NCBI GenBank assembly: GCA_016278265.1
Contig: JADQCE010000006.1
Span: forward strand, 1-61,925
From: Halothiobacillus sp.
Lineage (GTDB): Bacteria; Pseudomonadota; Gammaproteobacteria; Halothiobacillales; Halothiobacillaceae
Length of the DNA stretch: 61,925 bases
Direction: 5' to 3'
How positions within the stretch are numbered: the first letter of the stretch is position 1; each line of letters opens with the position of its first letter. The notes beneath the pieces are model-generated. The model was not told where the DNA came from, did no database searches, and worked only from the letters and a program-made list of their open reading frames with translations. Both the position numbers and the translations under genes were made by a program. Positions 18,034 to 26,908 of this stretch are shown here, piece by piece.

Positions 18034-19511
18034 TGACAAACATGCACGGTTCTACTGATCATCTCCCGGCGCAGCGACGCACCAAGATCGTCGCGACACT
18101 CGGCCCGGCCAGCGACGACCTGGCGACCATCACCGCCTTGGTGCGCGCGGGCATCGATGTCGTGCGCATGAACTTCTCGCACGGCAAGGCGGCCGACCAC
18201 CAGCGTCGTGCCGACTTGGTGCGCGAGGCCGCGGCCGCCGAGGGGCGTTACGTCGCCATCCTCGGCGACCTGCAGGGGCCGAAGATCCGCATCGACCGGT
18301 TCAAGGACGGCAAGGTGGAGCTCGAAGAGGGCAAGCCGTTCACCCTCGACGCCGACCTCGACCCGGATGGCGGCGACGAGACCCAGGTCGGGATTACCTA
18401 CAAGGCGCTGGTTTCCGACTCGCGTCCGGGTGACATCCTGCTGCTCGACGATGGCCGCATCGTCCTCAGGGTCGATGAGGTCCAGGGCAACCAGGTGCGC
18501 ACGACGGTGGCCATCGGCGGCATGCTCTCCAACAACAAGGGCATCAACCGTCAGGGCGGTGGCCTGTCCGCGCCGGCGATCACCGACAAGGATCGCGCCG
18601 ACATCGTGACGGCGTCCCAGATCGGTGTCGACTACATCGCGGTTTCCTTCCCGCGTTCGGGCGAGGACATCCACGAGGCCCGTCGCCTGCTGCAAGAGGC
18701 CGGTTGTCGCGCGCATATCGTTTCTAAGATCGAGCGCGCCGAGGCGGTCGACTGCATCCGCGAGATCATCCAGGCCTCCGATGCCATCATGATCGCCCGC
18801 GGTGACCTGGGCGTGGAAATCGGCGATGCCGAGCTGCCCGCGGTGCAGAAGGCCTTCATCAAGATGGCCAAGGAGCTCAACCGTCCCGTCATCACCGCCA
18901 CCCAGATGATGGAGACCATGATCGACAACCCGATCCCGACGCGAGCCGAGGTGTTCGATGTGGCCAACGCGGTGCTCGACGGTACGGATGCGGTGATGCT
19001 CTCGGCCGAGACGGCCGCCGGCAAGTACCCGATACGCGTGGTCGAGACCATGGCTCGGGTCTGCCATCGCGCCGAGTACCAGATCGAGGCCAAGAAGAGC
19101 GCGCCGCCGCTGGACGTGCCCTTCGAGCGGATCGACCAGGCAATCGCCTACTCGGCGATCTATACGGCCAACCACCTCTCGGTCGCGGCCATCGTCGCGC
19201 TGTCCGAGTCAGGGGCGACGCCGCTGTGGATGTCACGGGTCGATACCGACATCCCGATCTACACCTTTACCCGATCGGAGGAGACCGCGCGTCGCGTGGG
19301 TCTCTACCGTGGCGTGCAGGCGGTGCATTTCCCCGTGCCCTCGACCGATCATGCCGAGGTCAACCGGATGGTGATCGAGAGCCTTCAGCAGATGGAAAAG
19401 CTCGACGAGGGCGATCTGGTGATTATCACCAAGGGCGACCTGATGGGTCAGATGGGCGGTACGAACGCCATGAAGATCGTTCGGGTCGGGGACGTGATCT
19501 CCGTCGACTGA
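18033..19511 (+). CDS. pyk: Pyruvate kinase
   Basis: Converts phosphoenolpyruvate and ADP to pyruvate and ATP. The 492-residue protein has RRTKIVATLGPASDD at the N-terminus, GDLQGPKIR, and the signature MIARGDLGVEIG holding the metal/substrate residues. TATQMMETMI and a C-terminal allosteric domain follow. The ATG overlaps the pgk stop by one base; ATG 18042 is an alternative start. pyk between pgk and fba is seen in many Calvin-cycle clusters. Confidence 0.96.
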   Translation: MTNMHGSTDHLPAQRRTKIVATLGPASDDLATITALVRAGIDVVRMNFSHGKAADHQRRADLVREAAAAEGRYVAILGDLQGPKIRIDRFKDGKVELEEGKPFTLDADLDPDGGDETQVGITYKALVSDSRPGDILLLDDGRIVLRVDEVQGNQVRTTVAIGGMLSNNKGINRQGGGLSAPAITDKDRADIVTASQIGVDYIAVSFPRSGEDIHEARRLLQEAGCRAHIVSKIERAEAVDCIREIIQASDAIMIARGDLGVEIGDAELPAVQKAFIKMAKELNRPVITATQMMETMIDNPIPTRAEVFDVANAVLDGTDAVMLSAETAAGKYPIRVVETMARVCHRAEYQIEAKKSAPPLDVPFERIDQAIAYSAIYTANHLSVAAIVALSESGATPLWMSRVDTDIPIYTFTRSEETARRVGLYRGVQAVHFPVPSTDHAEVNRMVIESLQQMEKLDEGDLVIITKGDLMGQMGGTNAMKIVRVGDVISVD

Positions 19512-19539
19512 CGCGCGGAGGTCATTTCTTGGCGCGATT

Positions 19540-19567
19540 TTGCATATCCCGGCGCGCTGGGTATGCT
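19540..19567 (+). promoter_or_regulatory. Promoter upstream of fba
   Basis: TTGCAT (19540-19545) and TATGCT (19562-19567) are separated by 16 bases, about 90 bases before the fba start. This suggests fba can be transcribed independently of pgk-pyk. Confidence 0.6.
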
Positions 19568-19658
19568 GTCGCGCTTATCGAATTTTCGGCGTCCGGGCCG
19601 GTGCGGCCGGGATGCCACCACGGTTTCTTAACTACGTTTCAACTTGAGGAGAGGCAAC

Positions 19659-20723
19659 ATGGCGCTCATTTCGCTTCGCCAGCTGCTGGATCATGCCGCT
19701 GAACACAGCTACGGCATGCCGGCGTTTAACGTCAACAACATGGAGCAGATCCACGCGATCATGCAGGCCGCCGACGAAGTCGACAGCCCCGTGATCCTGC
19801 AGGGCTCTGCCGGTGCTCGCAAGTACGCGGGCGAGCCGTTCCTGCGTCACCTCGTCGAGGCGGCCACCGAGGCCTACCCGCACATTCCGATCGTCATGCA
19901 TCAGGACCACGGTTCCGATCCGGGCGTCTGCCTGCGTGCGATCCAGTCGGGCTTCTCCTCGGTCATGATGGACGGCTCCCTGATGCCCGACATGAAGACC
20001 CCGTCCGACTATGAGTACAACGTCGACGTTACCGCCAAGGTGACCGAGATGGCGCACGCCGGCGGTGTCTCCGTCGAAGGTGAGCTGGGCTGCCTCGGCT
20101 CGCTGGAAACCGGCGAGATGGGCGAGGAAGACGGTCACGGCGCGGAAGGCAAGCTGGACATGGACATGCTGCTTACCGACCCGGAAGAAGCCGCCGACTT
20201 CGTCAAGCGGACCGACTGTGACGCCCTGGCGATCGCCATCGGCACCAGCCACGGCGCCTACAAGTTCACGCAGAAGCCGACCGGCCAGATCCTGCGCATC
20301 GACCGCGTTAAGGAGATCCACGAGCGGATCCCGGACACCCACCTGGTCATGCACGGCTCCTCCTCCGTACCGGAAGAGTGGCTCGAGATCATCAACAACT
20401 ACGGCGGCGACATGGGTCAGACCTATGGCGTGCCGGTTGAAGAGATCGTCGAGGGCATCAAGTACGGTGTTCGCAAGGTCAACATCGACACCGACCTGCG
20501 CATGGCGTCTACCGGTGCCGTTCGTAAGCACCTGGCCGAGAACAAGTCCAACTTCGATCCGCGTAAATTCCTCAAGGAAGCGACCGCCGGCATGCAGGCC
20601 ATCTGCAAGGCGCGCTTCGAGGCCTTCGGTTCGGCCGGCATGGCTTCCAAGATCCGTCCGATTTCCCTGGAAGAAATGTACAAGCGTTACGAGTCCGGCA
20701 GCCTCAAGCAGAAGATCCGCTGA
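19659..20723 (+). CDS. fba: Fructose-bisphosphate aldolase, class II (Calvin-cycle subtype)
   Basis: Zinc-dependent aldolase that condenses dihydroxyacetone phosphate with glyceraldehyde-3-phosphate; in Calvin-cycle organisms it may also make sedoheptulose bisphosphate. The 354-residue protein starts [13 protein letters not shown] at ATG 19659 (GAGGAGAGG upstream). It has the metal-binding [19 protein letters not shown] and IGTSHGAYK segments. The [14 protein letters not shown] insertion is typical of the autotroph-type (CbbA) branch of class II aldolases. It is the last gene of the cluster and is followed by a terminator. Confidence 0.96.
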   Translation: MALISLRQLLDHAAEHSYGMPAFNVNNMEQIHAIMQAADEVDSPVILQGSAGARKYAGEPFLRHLVEAATEAYPHIPIVMHQDHGSDPGVCLRAIQSGFSSVMMDGSLMPDMKTPSDYEYNVDVTAKVTEMAHAGGVSVEGELGCLGSLETGEMGEEDGHGAEGKLDMDMLLTDPEEAADFVKRTDCDALAIAIGTSHGAYKFTQKPTGQILRIDRVKEIHERIPDTHLVMHGSSSVPEEWLEIINNYGGDMGQTYGVPVEEIVEGIKYGVRKVNIDTDLRMASTGAVRKHLAENKSNFDPRKFLKEATAGMQAICKARFEAFGSAGMASKIRPISLEEMYKRYESGSLKQKIR

Positions 20724-20766
20724 TCTTCGCTTGATCGGGCGACTGCCCGGTGCTGCTCGAAACGAC

Positions 20767-20792
20767 AACCCCGCTGATCGGCGGGGTTTTTT
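20767..20792 (+). terminator. Intrinsic terminator after fba
   Basis: AACCCCGC (20767-20774) pairs with GCGGGGTT (20781-20788) around a six-base loop and is followed by T residues. It ends the carbon-metabolism cluster. Confidence 0.92.
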
Positions 20793-20852
20793 GTGCCTGC
20801 GGTTTGCCAACGGCCGTAGGCGTGAGCCGGTAAATGCGTGATAATTGAGCGC

Positions 20853-23111
20853 ATGCGAGGGACTGCGTACAAGGATGACCCTGTACCCCGGCTGCCGGCG
20901 AATAACCGGCGACCGGGGCTGCGTGCCGTCTGGCTGCTGGTGCTGATGGGGTGGCTGTTGCTGGGGGTGCTCGGCACGCTGGTGGTGCAACGAGAGTTCG
21001 ATTCCGAGGTCGACGCCCGCGCCGATCGACTGTTGGACACCGCCGACTACGCCCTATCGAGTCGCCAGGCCGAACTGGCGAGGATCGCCCGGATACTGGC
21101 ACTGGACGAGCGGGTGCGCGAAATCCTGTCCCAGGCCCGGGCGATGGTCGAGCTGGAAGGTGGCGGTGGCGGCGCTGAGGGGGCCGCAACGCTCCGCCGT
21201 GAGCTCGCCCGGGCGGTCACCCCGATCGCCTCGGAGCTGATCCACGGCCAGGATCGCGTGATGCAGTTTCACCTGGGGCCGGAGGCGGTCAGTTTCCTGC
21301 GGGTGCATGCCCCAGAGCGTTTCGGTGACGAGTTGGCGTCCCTGCGGCCGTTGCTGGCCGAGGTGTATCGCAACGGGCGAGGCGCAATGGGTTTCGAGGT
21401 GGGGCGCGTGTTTTCCGGCTTTCGCGCGGTCGAACCCGTTTGGGCCCCGAATCCCGGCGGGGCGTCCGGTGGGTCGGACCGGGTGATCGGGACCGTCGAG
21501 GTGGGCACGGGCGTCACGCCGGTCGACAGCTACCTCGAGGAGAGCCTGGGGGCACGCGCGACCCTGCTGCTGCCCGCCGCGATCGCCGAGGAAAACATCT
21601 GGGCGGAGATGCGCGAACGGCGGCATATCGCCCCGGTGGGGGATGGCGATTACTACCTGGACGGGCCCAAGGTGGATCATCTTGGGCTGGCGGCCGCCCT
21701 TAGCCGCCTCAAGGGCGAACCACCGGCACGGTGGCGGTTTTCAGCCGACGGGCGTAAGTGGCTGGCCGTGTCACGCCCCGTGCCGATTCTCACCCAGGAG
21801 AGTGATAAACCCGCCCAACTCGTGGCGGTCGAATCGATCGCGGATCTCTATGCGGCGATGCAACGGCGGCTGGTCTCCCTGCTGGCCGCCGTGGTGGCCG
21901 CCTTCCTGCTGACGTCGCTGGGCCTGTGGCTGCTGTCTCGGTGGCAGCGAACCCGCTGGATGGTGGTCATCGATCGTGCCGAGGCTGAGCGTGACGCGCT
22001 GTTCGAGCTGAGCCCCCAGCCGCTGGAGCTGACCGACATGCAGGGGCGCTCGTTGCTGGTGAATGATGCCTTTCGTCGCACCTTCGGGGTCGTCGAGTCC
22101 GTCGATGGGAGCGGTTGGCTCGCGCGAGGTCTCGAGGGGTTGCAGCTCGAGGCGTTCGAGCGGGCCATCGCCCGTGGGGAGCGCTGGAACGGAGCGCTGC
22201 GACTGCCGGCATTGCAGGGCAGATCGGGCTGGTTCCGGGTGCAGGTGGTGCCGATTGCGGACGAGTCCGGTCGTCCGGCCCGACTGTGGTGGTTCTTCCA
22301 CGATGTTGATCGTGAACGCCGGGCCGCGGCCATCGCACAGGCAGAGCGGGATCGTCTCGATGCCTTCCTCGCGGCGAGCCCGGCGGTCATTTACACCTTC
22401 CGTGCCGATCGCCCCGGCCGTCTGGATTACGTCAGCGCCAATATCCGCGAGATTCTCGGCTATACCCCGGATGCCTTGATCGATGGACCGGACTGGTGGG
22501 AGCAGACCCTGCACCCCGACGATCGCGAACGCGCCCTGAAGGAAGGCGATTTCACCCGGTGGCCAGACGACCGCAAGCGCAGTCGCTACCGACTGTTGCG
22601 ACCGGATGGCTCACCCCTGTGGGTGACGGACCACGCTCGCCTGCTCCGCGATGTCGATGGCCGTCCTGAGCGGATCGTGGGGGCACTGATTGACTCTCGC
22701 GAGACGGTGGCGCTCGAGGCGAGGCTGGCCGAAAGCGAGCGGTTGTATCGTTCGGTGGTCGAGGGTGTCGAGGAGGCGATCTTCGTGGTGGGTGTCGAGT
22801 CCGGTGGCGTGTTTCGCTTCATCACCAGCAACCCGGCCCACGAACAAGCCACGGGTCTGTCGCGTGAGCAACTGGCCGGTGCCACGCCCGATGAGATCCT
22901 GCCGCCCGATGTCGCCGCCCACGTGAAGCGTCAGTACCGTGCCTGTCTCCAGACGGGGCGGGCGATTCGTTATCACGAGACGCTCGATTTGCCCGCTGGT
23001 CGAGGGCATTGGCACACCACGCTCACCCCGATCCGGGACGAAAGTGATGCGTTTGCCCTGATCGCCGGGGTGGCCATGCGGCTCGAGGAGGGGCGCAACG
23101 ACGTGACCTGA
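20853..23111 (+). CDS. Membrane sensor with dCache and three PAS domains, no output domain
   Basis: A 752-residue membrane protein. TM1 is at about 24-45 and a periplasmic double-Cache domain at 50-335. The stretch RVMQFHLGPEAVSFLRVH, with FGDE, resembles the dCache_3 domain of chemoreceptors and cyclases. TM2 is at about 340-363, followed by three PAS regions: about 380-490, 500-620 (with a PAC-like RYRLLRPDGSPLWV) and 628-747. The protein ends just after PAS3 with no kinase, GGDEF, EAL or methyl-accepting region, and none is found in the 186 bases that follow. It may signal through a partner or be a truncated regulator. GTG 20838 is an alternative start. It is not obviously co-regulated with its neighbours. 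Confidence 0.8.
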   Translation: MRGTAYKDDPVPRLPANNRRPGLRAVWLLVLMGWLLLGVLGTLVVQREFDSEVDARADRLLDTADYALSSRQAELARIARILALDERVREILSQARAMVELEGGGGGAEGAATLRRELARAVTPIASELIHGQDRVMQFHLGPEAVSFLRVHAPERFGDELASLRPLLAEVYRNGRGAMGFEVGRVFSGFRAVEPVWAPNPGGASGGSDRVIGTVEVGTGVTPVDSYLEESLGARATLLLPAAIAEENIWAEMRERRHIAPVGDGDYYLDGPKVDHLGLAAALSRLKGEPPARWRFSADGRKWLAVSRPVPILTQESDKPAQLVAVESIADLYAAMQRRLVSLLAAVVAAFLLTSLGLWLLSRWQRTRWMVVIDRAEAERDALFELSPQPLELTDMQGRSLLVNDAFRRTFGVVESVDGSGWLARGLEGLQLEAFERAIARGERWNGALRLPALQGRSGWFRVQVVPIADESGRPARLWWFFHDVDRERRAAAIAQAERDRLDAFLAASPAVIYTFRADRPGRLDYVSANIREILGYTPDALIDGPDWWEQTLHPDDRERALKEGDFTRWPDDRKRSRYRLLRPDGSPLWVTDHARLLRDVDGRPERIVGALIDSRETVALEARLAESERLYRSVVEGVEEAIFVVGVESGGVFRFITSNPAHEQATGLSREQLAGATPDEILPPDVAAHVKRQYRACLQTGRAIRYHETLDLPAGRGHWHTTLTPIRDESDAFALIAGVAMRLEEGRNDVT

Positions 23112-23297
23112 GCCGGGCCGTTCGGCATTTTTCCGGGGTGACGGTCTGTTGCTGCGACCACCGTCCGGTCGGTGATAAGGGGGAGGCGGCCGCCACAAAG
23201 GCGGTCCGCTCGTCCAATCGGGCCTTCCCTGGGCTCCCTTGCAAACCCTGGCGCCGTCGACCATCATCCGGGCCCTGCTCGATCTGAGGATCTGCGT

Positions 23298-24251
23298 GTG
23301 ACCTTGCCTGATCCACCTGCTGCTCACCATCATTCGGCGATACCGCCCGTCGTTCGCGCACGTGGCCTGGTCAAGTGCTTCGGTGCGTTGCGCGCGGTCG
23401 ACGCGGTCGATTTCGACATCCCGGCCGGCCATTGTTTCGGTTTTCTGGGGCCCAATGGCGCCGGCAAGACCACCACCCTCAAGATGCTGATGGGGCTGGC
23501 GGACTTCGATGCCGGCGAGCTCTCGGTGCTCGGGCACGAGTTGCCGGCCGAGGCGCGCGCCATTCGTGCCCGCGTCGGGTTGGTTCCGCAGGGCGACAAC
23601 CTCGACCCGGACTTCACCGTCCGGGAGAACCTGTTCATGTACGCCCGCTTTTTCGGCCTGTCCCGCGCGCAGGTGGCCGAGCGGGTCGACGCCTTGCTCG
23701 ACTTCGCCAACCTGACGCACAAGGCCGAGGCCCGGGTCGATCAGTTGAGCGGCGGCATGCAGCGCCGCCTGACCATCGCCCGCGCCCTGGTCAATGACCC
23801 GGAGGTCGTCATCCTGGATGAGCCTACCTCGGGACTCGATCCGCAGGTGCGCCACGTCATCTGGGGCCGGCTGGCCGAATTGCGCGCCCGCGGCGTGACG
23901 CTGGTGCTGACGACCCATTACATGGAAGAGGCCGAGCGCCTTTGCGATGAACTGGTCGTGATGGATCACGGTCGCATTCTCGACCAGGGGAGCCCCGGCC
24001 AGCTGATACAGCGCCATGTCGAGCCGGACGTGATCGAGCTGCGTGGCACGGTCAGTGATGGCGTGTTCGCCACGTTGACCTCGATGGCCCTGCGAGTCGA
24101 GCGCCACGGCACCGCGGTCTACGTCTATACCCGGGCGCCGGGTCCGATACTCGATTTCCTGGGGCAGCCTGATGGCCTGACGGTGATCCATCGTCGCGCC
24201 GGGCTCGAGGACGTGTTCTTGCACCTGACCGGCCGGGAGTTGCGCGAATGA
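23298..24251 (+). CDS. ABC transporter ATP-binding protein, NodI-like
   Basis: ATPase subunit of an ABC-2 type exporter, 317 residues. Walker A is GPNGAGKTT (51-59), the signature LSGGMQ (150-155) and Walker B/D-loop VILDEPTSGLD (171-181). The C-terminal tail, including YVYTRAPGPILDFL, resembles NodI/DrrA-type ATPases. GTG 23298 is chosen because GAGG lies eight bases upstream; the open frame begins earlier but has no support. Paired with the permease that follows seven bases later. The substrate is unknown; NodIJ-like pairs export polyketides, oligosaccharides or drugs. Confidence 0.9.
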   Translation: MTLPDPPAAHHHSAIPPVVRARGLVKCFGALRAVDAVDFDIPAGHCFGFLGPNGAGKTTTLKMLMGLADFDAGELSVLGHELPAEARAIRARVGLVPQGDNLDPDFTVRENLFMYARFFGLSRAQVAERVDALLDFANLTHKAEARVDQLSGGMQRRLTIARALVNDPEVVILDEPTSGLDPQVRHVIWGRLAELRARGVTLVLTTHYMEEAERLCDELVVMDHGRILDQGSPGQLIQRHVEPDVIELRGTVSDGVFATLTSMALRVERHGTAVYVYTRAPGPILDFLGQPDGLTVIHRRAGLEDVFLHLTGRELRE

Positions 24252-24258
24252 GGTGCCC

Positions 24259-25047
24259 ATGAAGCGTTCCATCTGGCAGTTGCCGCGGGCCAGGATGGCG
24301 GCGTTTTCCGTGTTCGCCCGCAATTTTCTCGTCTGGCGAAAGCTGATCGGACCGGCGATCGTGCTCAACTTCGGTGAGCCGGTCATCTATCTGCTGGGTC
24401 TGGGCATCGGTCTGGGGGCGCTGGTGGGGGACATCGGCGGCCTGCCCTATCTCGTCTTCCTCGCCTCGGGGATCGTGGCGTCCTCGGCGATGATCTCGGT
24501 CAGCTTCGAGGGCATGTACTCGGTCTACACGCGGATGGTGCCGCAGAAGACCTTCGACGCCATCATGGCTACGCCGCTGGATATCGACGACATCATCCTC
24601 GGCGAAACCATCTGGGCGGCCTTCAAGGGGCTGTTGAGCGCCGTGGCAATCCTGATCGTTGCCGCCCTGCTGGACGCGGTGCCCGGCGGCTGGATGGCGC
24701 TGTGGGCGCTGCCGGTGGTGTTCCTGCTGGGGCTGGCCTTTGCCGGGCCGGCCATCGTGATGACGGCGATCGCCGACAACTACGATTTCTTCAACTACTA
24801 CTTCGTGCTGGTGGTCACCCCGATGTTCATGCTCTCGGGGGTGTTCTTCCCCATCGAGACCCTGCCCGACTGGATGCAGACCGCCGTGCTGGTCCTGCCG
24901 CTGACACATGCCATCGAGGTCATCCGGCCCCTGATCGTCGGCGAGCCGGTCGAGCACCTGCTCGCCCACCTGGGCGTGCTGGTCGGCTTCGCCGTGGTCG
25001 CCTACTACCTCGCCGTGGCCCTGGTGCGGCGGCGGTTATGGAATTGA
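24259..25047 (+). CDS. ABC-2 type permease, NodJ-like
   Basis: A 262-residue membrane protein with about six predicted transmembrane segments (for example IVLNFGEPVIYLLGLGIG). FEGMYSVYTRM and the conserved MLSGVFFPIETLP motif mark the NodJ/DrrB branch of ABC-2 permeases. ATG 24259 has GAGG upstream; GTG 24253 is an alternative. It forms an exporter with the ATPase upstream. Confidence 0.9.
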   Translation: MKRSIWQLPRARMAAFSVFARNFLVWRKLIGPAIVLNFGEPVIYLLGLGIGLGALVGDIGGLPYLVFLASGIVASSAMISVSFEGMYSVYTRMVPQKTFDAIMATPLDIDDIILGETIWAAFKGLLSAVAILIVAALLDAVPGGWMALWALPVVFLLGLAFAGPAIVMTAIADNYDFFNYYFVLVVTPMFMLSGVFFPIETLPDWMQTAVLVLPLTHAIEVIRPLIVGEPVEHLLAHLGVLVGFAVVAYYLAVALVRRRLWN

Positions 25048-25079
25048 AGAAGGCCGAAAGCGAAGCATGTTGAAGCGGC

Positions 25080-25101
25080 GTAGGAGCGGCTTTAGCCGCG
25101 A
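25080..25101 (+). repeat. REP-like palindromic repeat
   Basis: The bases GTAGGAGCGGCTTTAGCCGC at 25080-25099 match the short palindromic REP sequence common in Pseudomonas, Xanthomonas and related genomes; GCGGCT pairs with AGCCGC around TT. It lies about 30 bases after the permease gene. Such elements are usually moved by RAYT transposases. No second copy or RAYT gene was seen in the window. Confidence 0.7.
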
Positions 25102-25157
25102 GCGTGCCGGGATGGCAAAGAGGTCGGGAAAAGAAATCAGGAGTCAGAGGGTGGCTT

Positions 25158-25184
25158 GATGCTGAAGGCGATGAATCCAGCATC
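25158..25184. terminator. Hairpin between convergent ABC permease and folM
   Basis: GATGCTG (25158-25164) pairs with CAGCATC (25178-25184). It lies between two converging genes and may be a weak bidirectional terminator; there is no T-run. Confidence 0.35.
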
Positions 25185-25197
25185 TCGCGCTGACAGC

Positions 25198-25932
25198 TCA
25201 GCTCTCCCAGCGTCGCCCGGTGTCGAGCCGGATCACGGCCTGATTGATCAACGGACAAGCCATCAGGTAGTCGATCGTCTGGCTGACCACGCCCGGGCCA
25301 GGCTCGAACGGCAGCAGGCGTCGCTTGAGCCGGTGGCGACGGTACTCGGCGTCGTCCTCCGGGTGGAACATCAGCAGGCCGGGGGCGATGGCGTTCACCC
25401 GCGTGTGCGGGGCGTAGCGCAGGGCCAGCGACCGGATCGAGTTCTCGATCGCCGCCTTGGAGGCGATGTAGTGGATGTGGTCGGCTTCGCCCTCGTCGAT
25501 GTGGGCGTCGGTGATGAATACCGCCTGCCGGTCGGCGTGGCCGTCATCCCGCTCGCGGGCGGGCAGGGCGCGTTGCAGGTGCTCGGTTAGCTCGATCGGG
25601 CTGGTCACGTGCACGGTATACATCGCCGTGGCCAGTTCGGGATTCGCGGCGACGTCCTCGTCGCGGTGCCAGATCGAGGCGTTATGCACGATCAGATCCA
25701 GGCGGTCCGTGTGGTCGGCGACCTGCTGGGCGAACGCCGCGAGCCGTTCCCGCTCGAGCAGGTCCAGTGGCAGGGCGATCACGCCCTGGTCGATGAGCGC
25801 GTGCAGGGCGTCGGTCTCGTGGCGATAGGTGCCGATGACTCGGTGGCCCGCGGCCAGCAGGTGTTCCGCGAGATGGGCGCCGACGCGGCGCGTCACCCCG
25901 GTGATCAGGACGGTCTGGGCGCGTGATGTCAT
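25198..25932 (-). CDS. folM: Dihydromonapterin reductase (FolM-like short-chain dehydrogenase)
   Basis: A 244-residue short-chain dehydrogenase/reductase of the pteridine reductase branch. The cofactor motif is TGVTRRVG (11-18), the TGxxxRxG form seen in FolM/PTR1, rather than TGxxxGxG. NAS follows the third strand, and the catalytic YxxxK is in HYIASKAA. FolM reduces dihydromonapterin to tetrahydromonapterin and can reduce dihydrofolate. It lies four bases after folE on the same strand; GTP cyclohydrolase I makes its pterin precursor. Confidence 0.88.
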   Translation of the reverse strand: MTSRAQTVLITGVTRRVGAHLAEHLLAAGHRVIGTYRHETDALHALIDQGVIALPLDLLERERLAAFAQQVADHTDRLDLIVHNASIWHRDEDVAANPELATAMYTVHVTSPIELTEHLQRALPARERDDGHADRQAVFITDAHIDEGEADHIHYIASKAAIENSIRSLALRYAPHTRVNAIAPGLLMFHPEDDAEYRRHRLKRRLLPFEPGPGVVSQTIDYLMACPLINQAVIRLDTGRRWES

Positions 25933-25936
25933 GACG

Positions 25937-26545
25937 TCACCGTGCCACCAGCTGGAGAAACTCGTTACGGGTGGCCGCGCTGTCCCGGAACTGCCCGGTC
26001 ATCCGCGAGGTGATGGTCTCGGATTCGACCTTCTGGACGCCGCGCATCGCCATGCACATGTGCGCGGCCCGCACCTGGACGGCGACGCCGACGGCCCCGG
26101 TCGCGGTCTCCACTGCCTCGGCGATCTGCTGGGTCATGTTCTCCTGGATCTGCAGGCGCCGTGCGTAAAGATCCACGATGCGGGCGAGCTTGGACAGACC
26201 CAGCACCTTGCCCTGCGGGATGTAGCCGATATCAACATGACCGATGATCGGCAGCATGTGATGTTCGCAGAGGCTGTAGAACTCGATGTTGCGCACCACC
26301 ACCATCTCGTCGTTGTCCGACTCGAACAGGGCGTTGCCGATGGCCGATCCCAGGCGCTGATTCAGTCCTTGGTTGAGATAGAGCAGGGCCTTGGCGACGC
26401 GCCTGGGCGTGTCGATCAGCCCCTCGCGGGCGGGGTCCTCGCCCAGTTCGGCCAGGATGGTCTTGACCGCACCGGCGATGGTCTCGATGCGCTGTTCGTC
26501 GGCGCCGACCGGTTCGGGAAAGTCGTCCTCGTGCAAGGCTGCCAT
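25937..26545 (-). CDS. folE: GTP cyclohydrolase I
   Basis: First enzyme of tetrahydrofolate and tetrahydropterin synthesis, converting GTP to dihydroneopterin triphosphate. The 202 residues contain the zinc-binding [26 protein letters not shown], and the second Zn cysteine in HMCMAMRG. The pairing with folM suggests a tetrahydromonapterin branch. Upstream lies a structured inverted-repeat element shared with the divergent argS gene. Confidence 0.96.
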   Translation of the reverse strand: MAALHEDDFPEPVGADEQRIETIAGAVKTILAELGEDPAREGLIDTPRRVAKALLYLNQGLNQRLGSAIGNALFESDNDEMVVVRNIEFYSLCEHHMLPIIGHVDIGYIPQGKVLGLSKLARIVDLYARRLQIQENMTQQIAEAVETATGAVGVAVQVRAAHMCMAMRGVQKVESETITSRMTGQFRDSAATRNEFLQLVAR

Positions 26546-26622
26546 GTCGGTGGTTTCTCTCAGTAAAGGCTCAAAACGTCGGCAGGAACTTTAGCAGGTG
26601 CCCGCCGGCATGTCCGAGTGCC

Positions 26623-26633
26623 GCGGTTGGTTG
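26623..26633 (+). repeat. Left direct repeat flanking the inverted-repeat element
   Basis: GCGGTTGGTTG occurs here and again at 26908-26918, on either side of the 274-bp inverted-repeat element. This is the pattern expected for a target-site duplication of 10-11 bases. Confidence 0.75.
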
Positions 26634-26634
26634 C

Positions 26635-26908
26635 CCAGGGAAACCCTGCCCGATTCGATGGCATCTCTGGCTCGCGGGTTTGTCCGCAACCAAGGCGCCG
26701 GACCGAAGGCGGGCTCATTGCCCGTCAAGGGACGGCAACGCCGAGTGCGGGCAAACCCGCGAGCCCCGTGTGGGCGGGCCTCCAAGGGCCCATCTGCTGC
26801 GTTGCAGTCCTTGTAAAGGGCGACGGCCCTTCATGGCGGACTGGGCCTTGCACCTGGGCCCTTGGAGGTCCCGCAGAGACGTCATCGAATCGGGCAGGGT
26901 TCCCCTGG
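26635..26908. mobile_element. MITE-like palindromic element (274 bp), family unknown
   Basis: Terminal inverted repeats of 35 bp (26635-26669 and 26874-26908) match at 32 of 35 positions. They enclose two further inverted repeats: arm A 26669-26687 with 26747-26765 (18 of 19), and arm B 26774-26792 with 26855-26874 (19 pairs with one bulge). Only eight bases separate the arms, so one strand could fold as a three-way junction. Smaller hairpins sit inside arm A (26710-26724) and arm B (26816-26831). Flanking direct repeats suggest transposition. No credible protein is encoded. It fills most of the gene-free 26546-27009 region between folE and argS. Terminal repeats are read directly; mobility is inferred. 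Confidence 0.75.

Noticed and set aside
18030-19175. A 381-codon minus-strand open frame opposite pyk
   Set aside because: Antisense to pyruvate kinase with no family match.
23112-23297. Possible missing GGDEF or kinase domain after the PAS sensor
   Set aside because: No GG(D/E)EF, H-box or ATPase motif is found in any frame of the 186-base gap, so I do not call a frameshifted gene.
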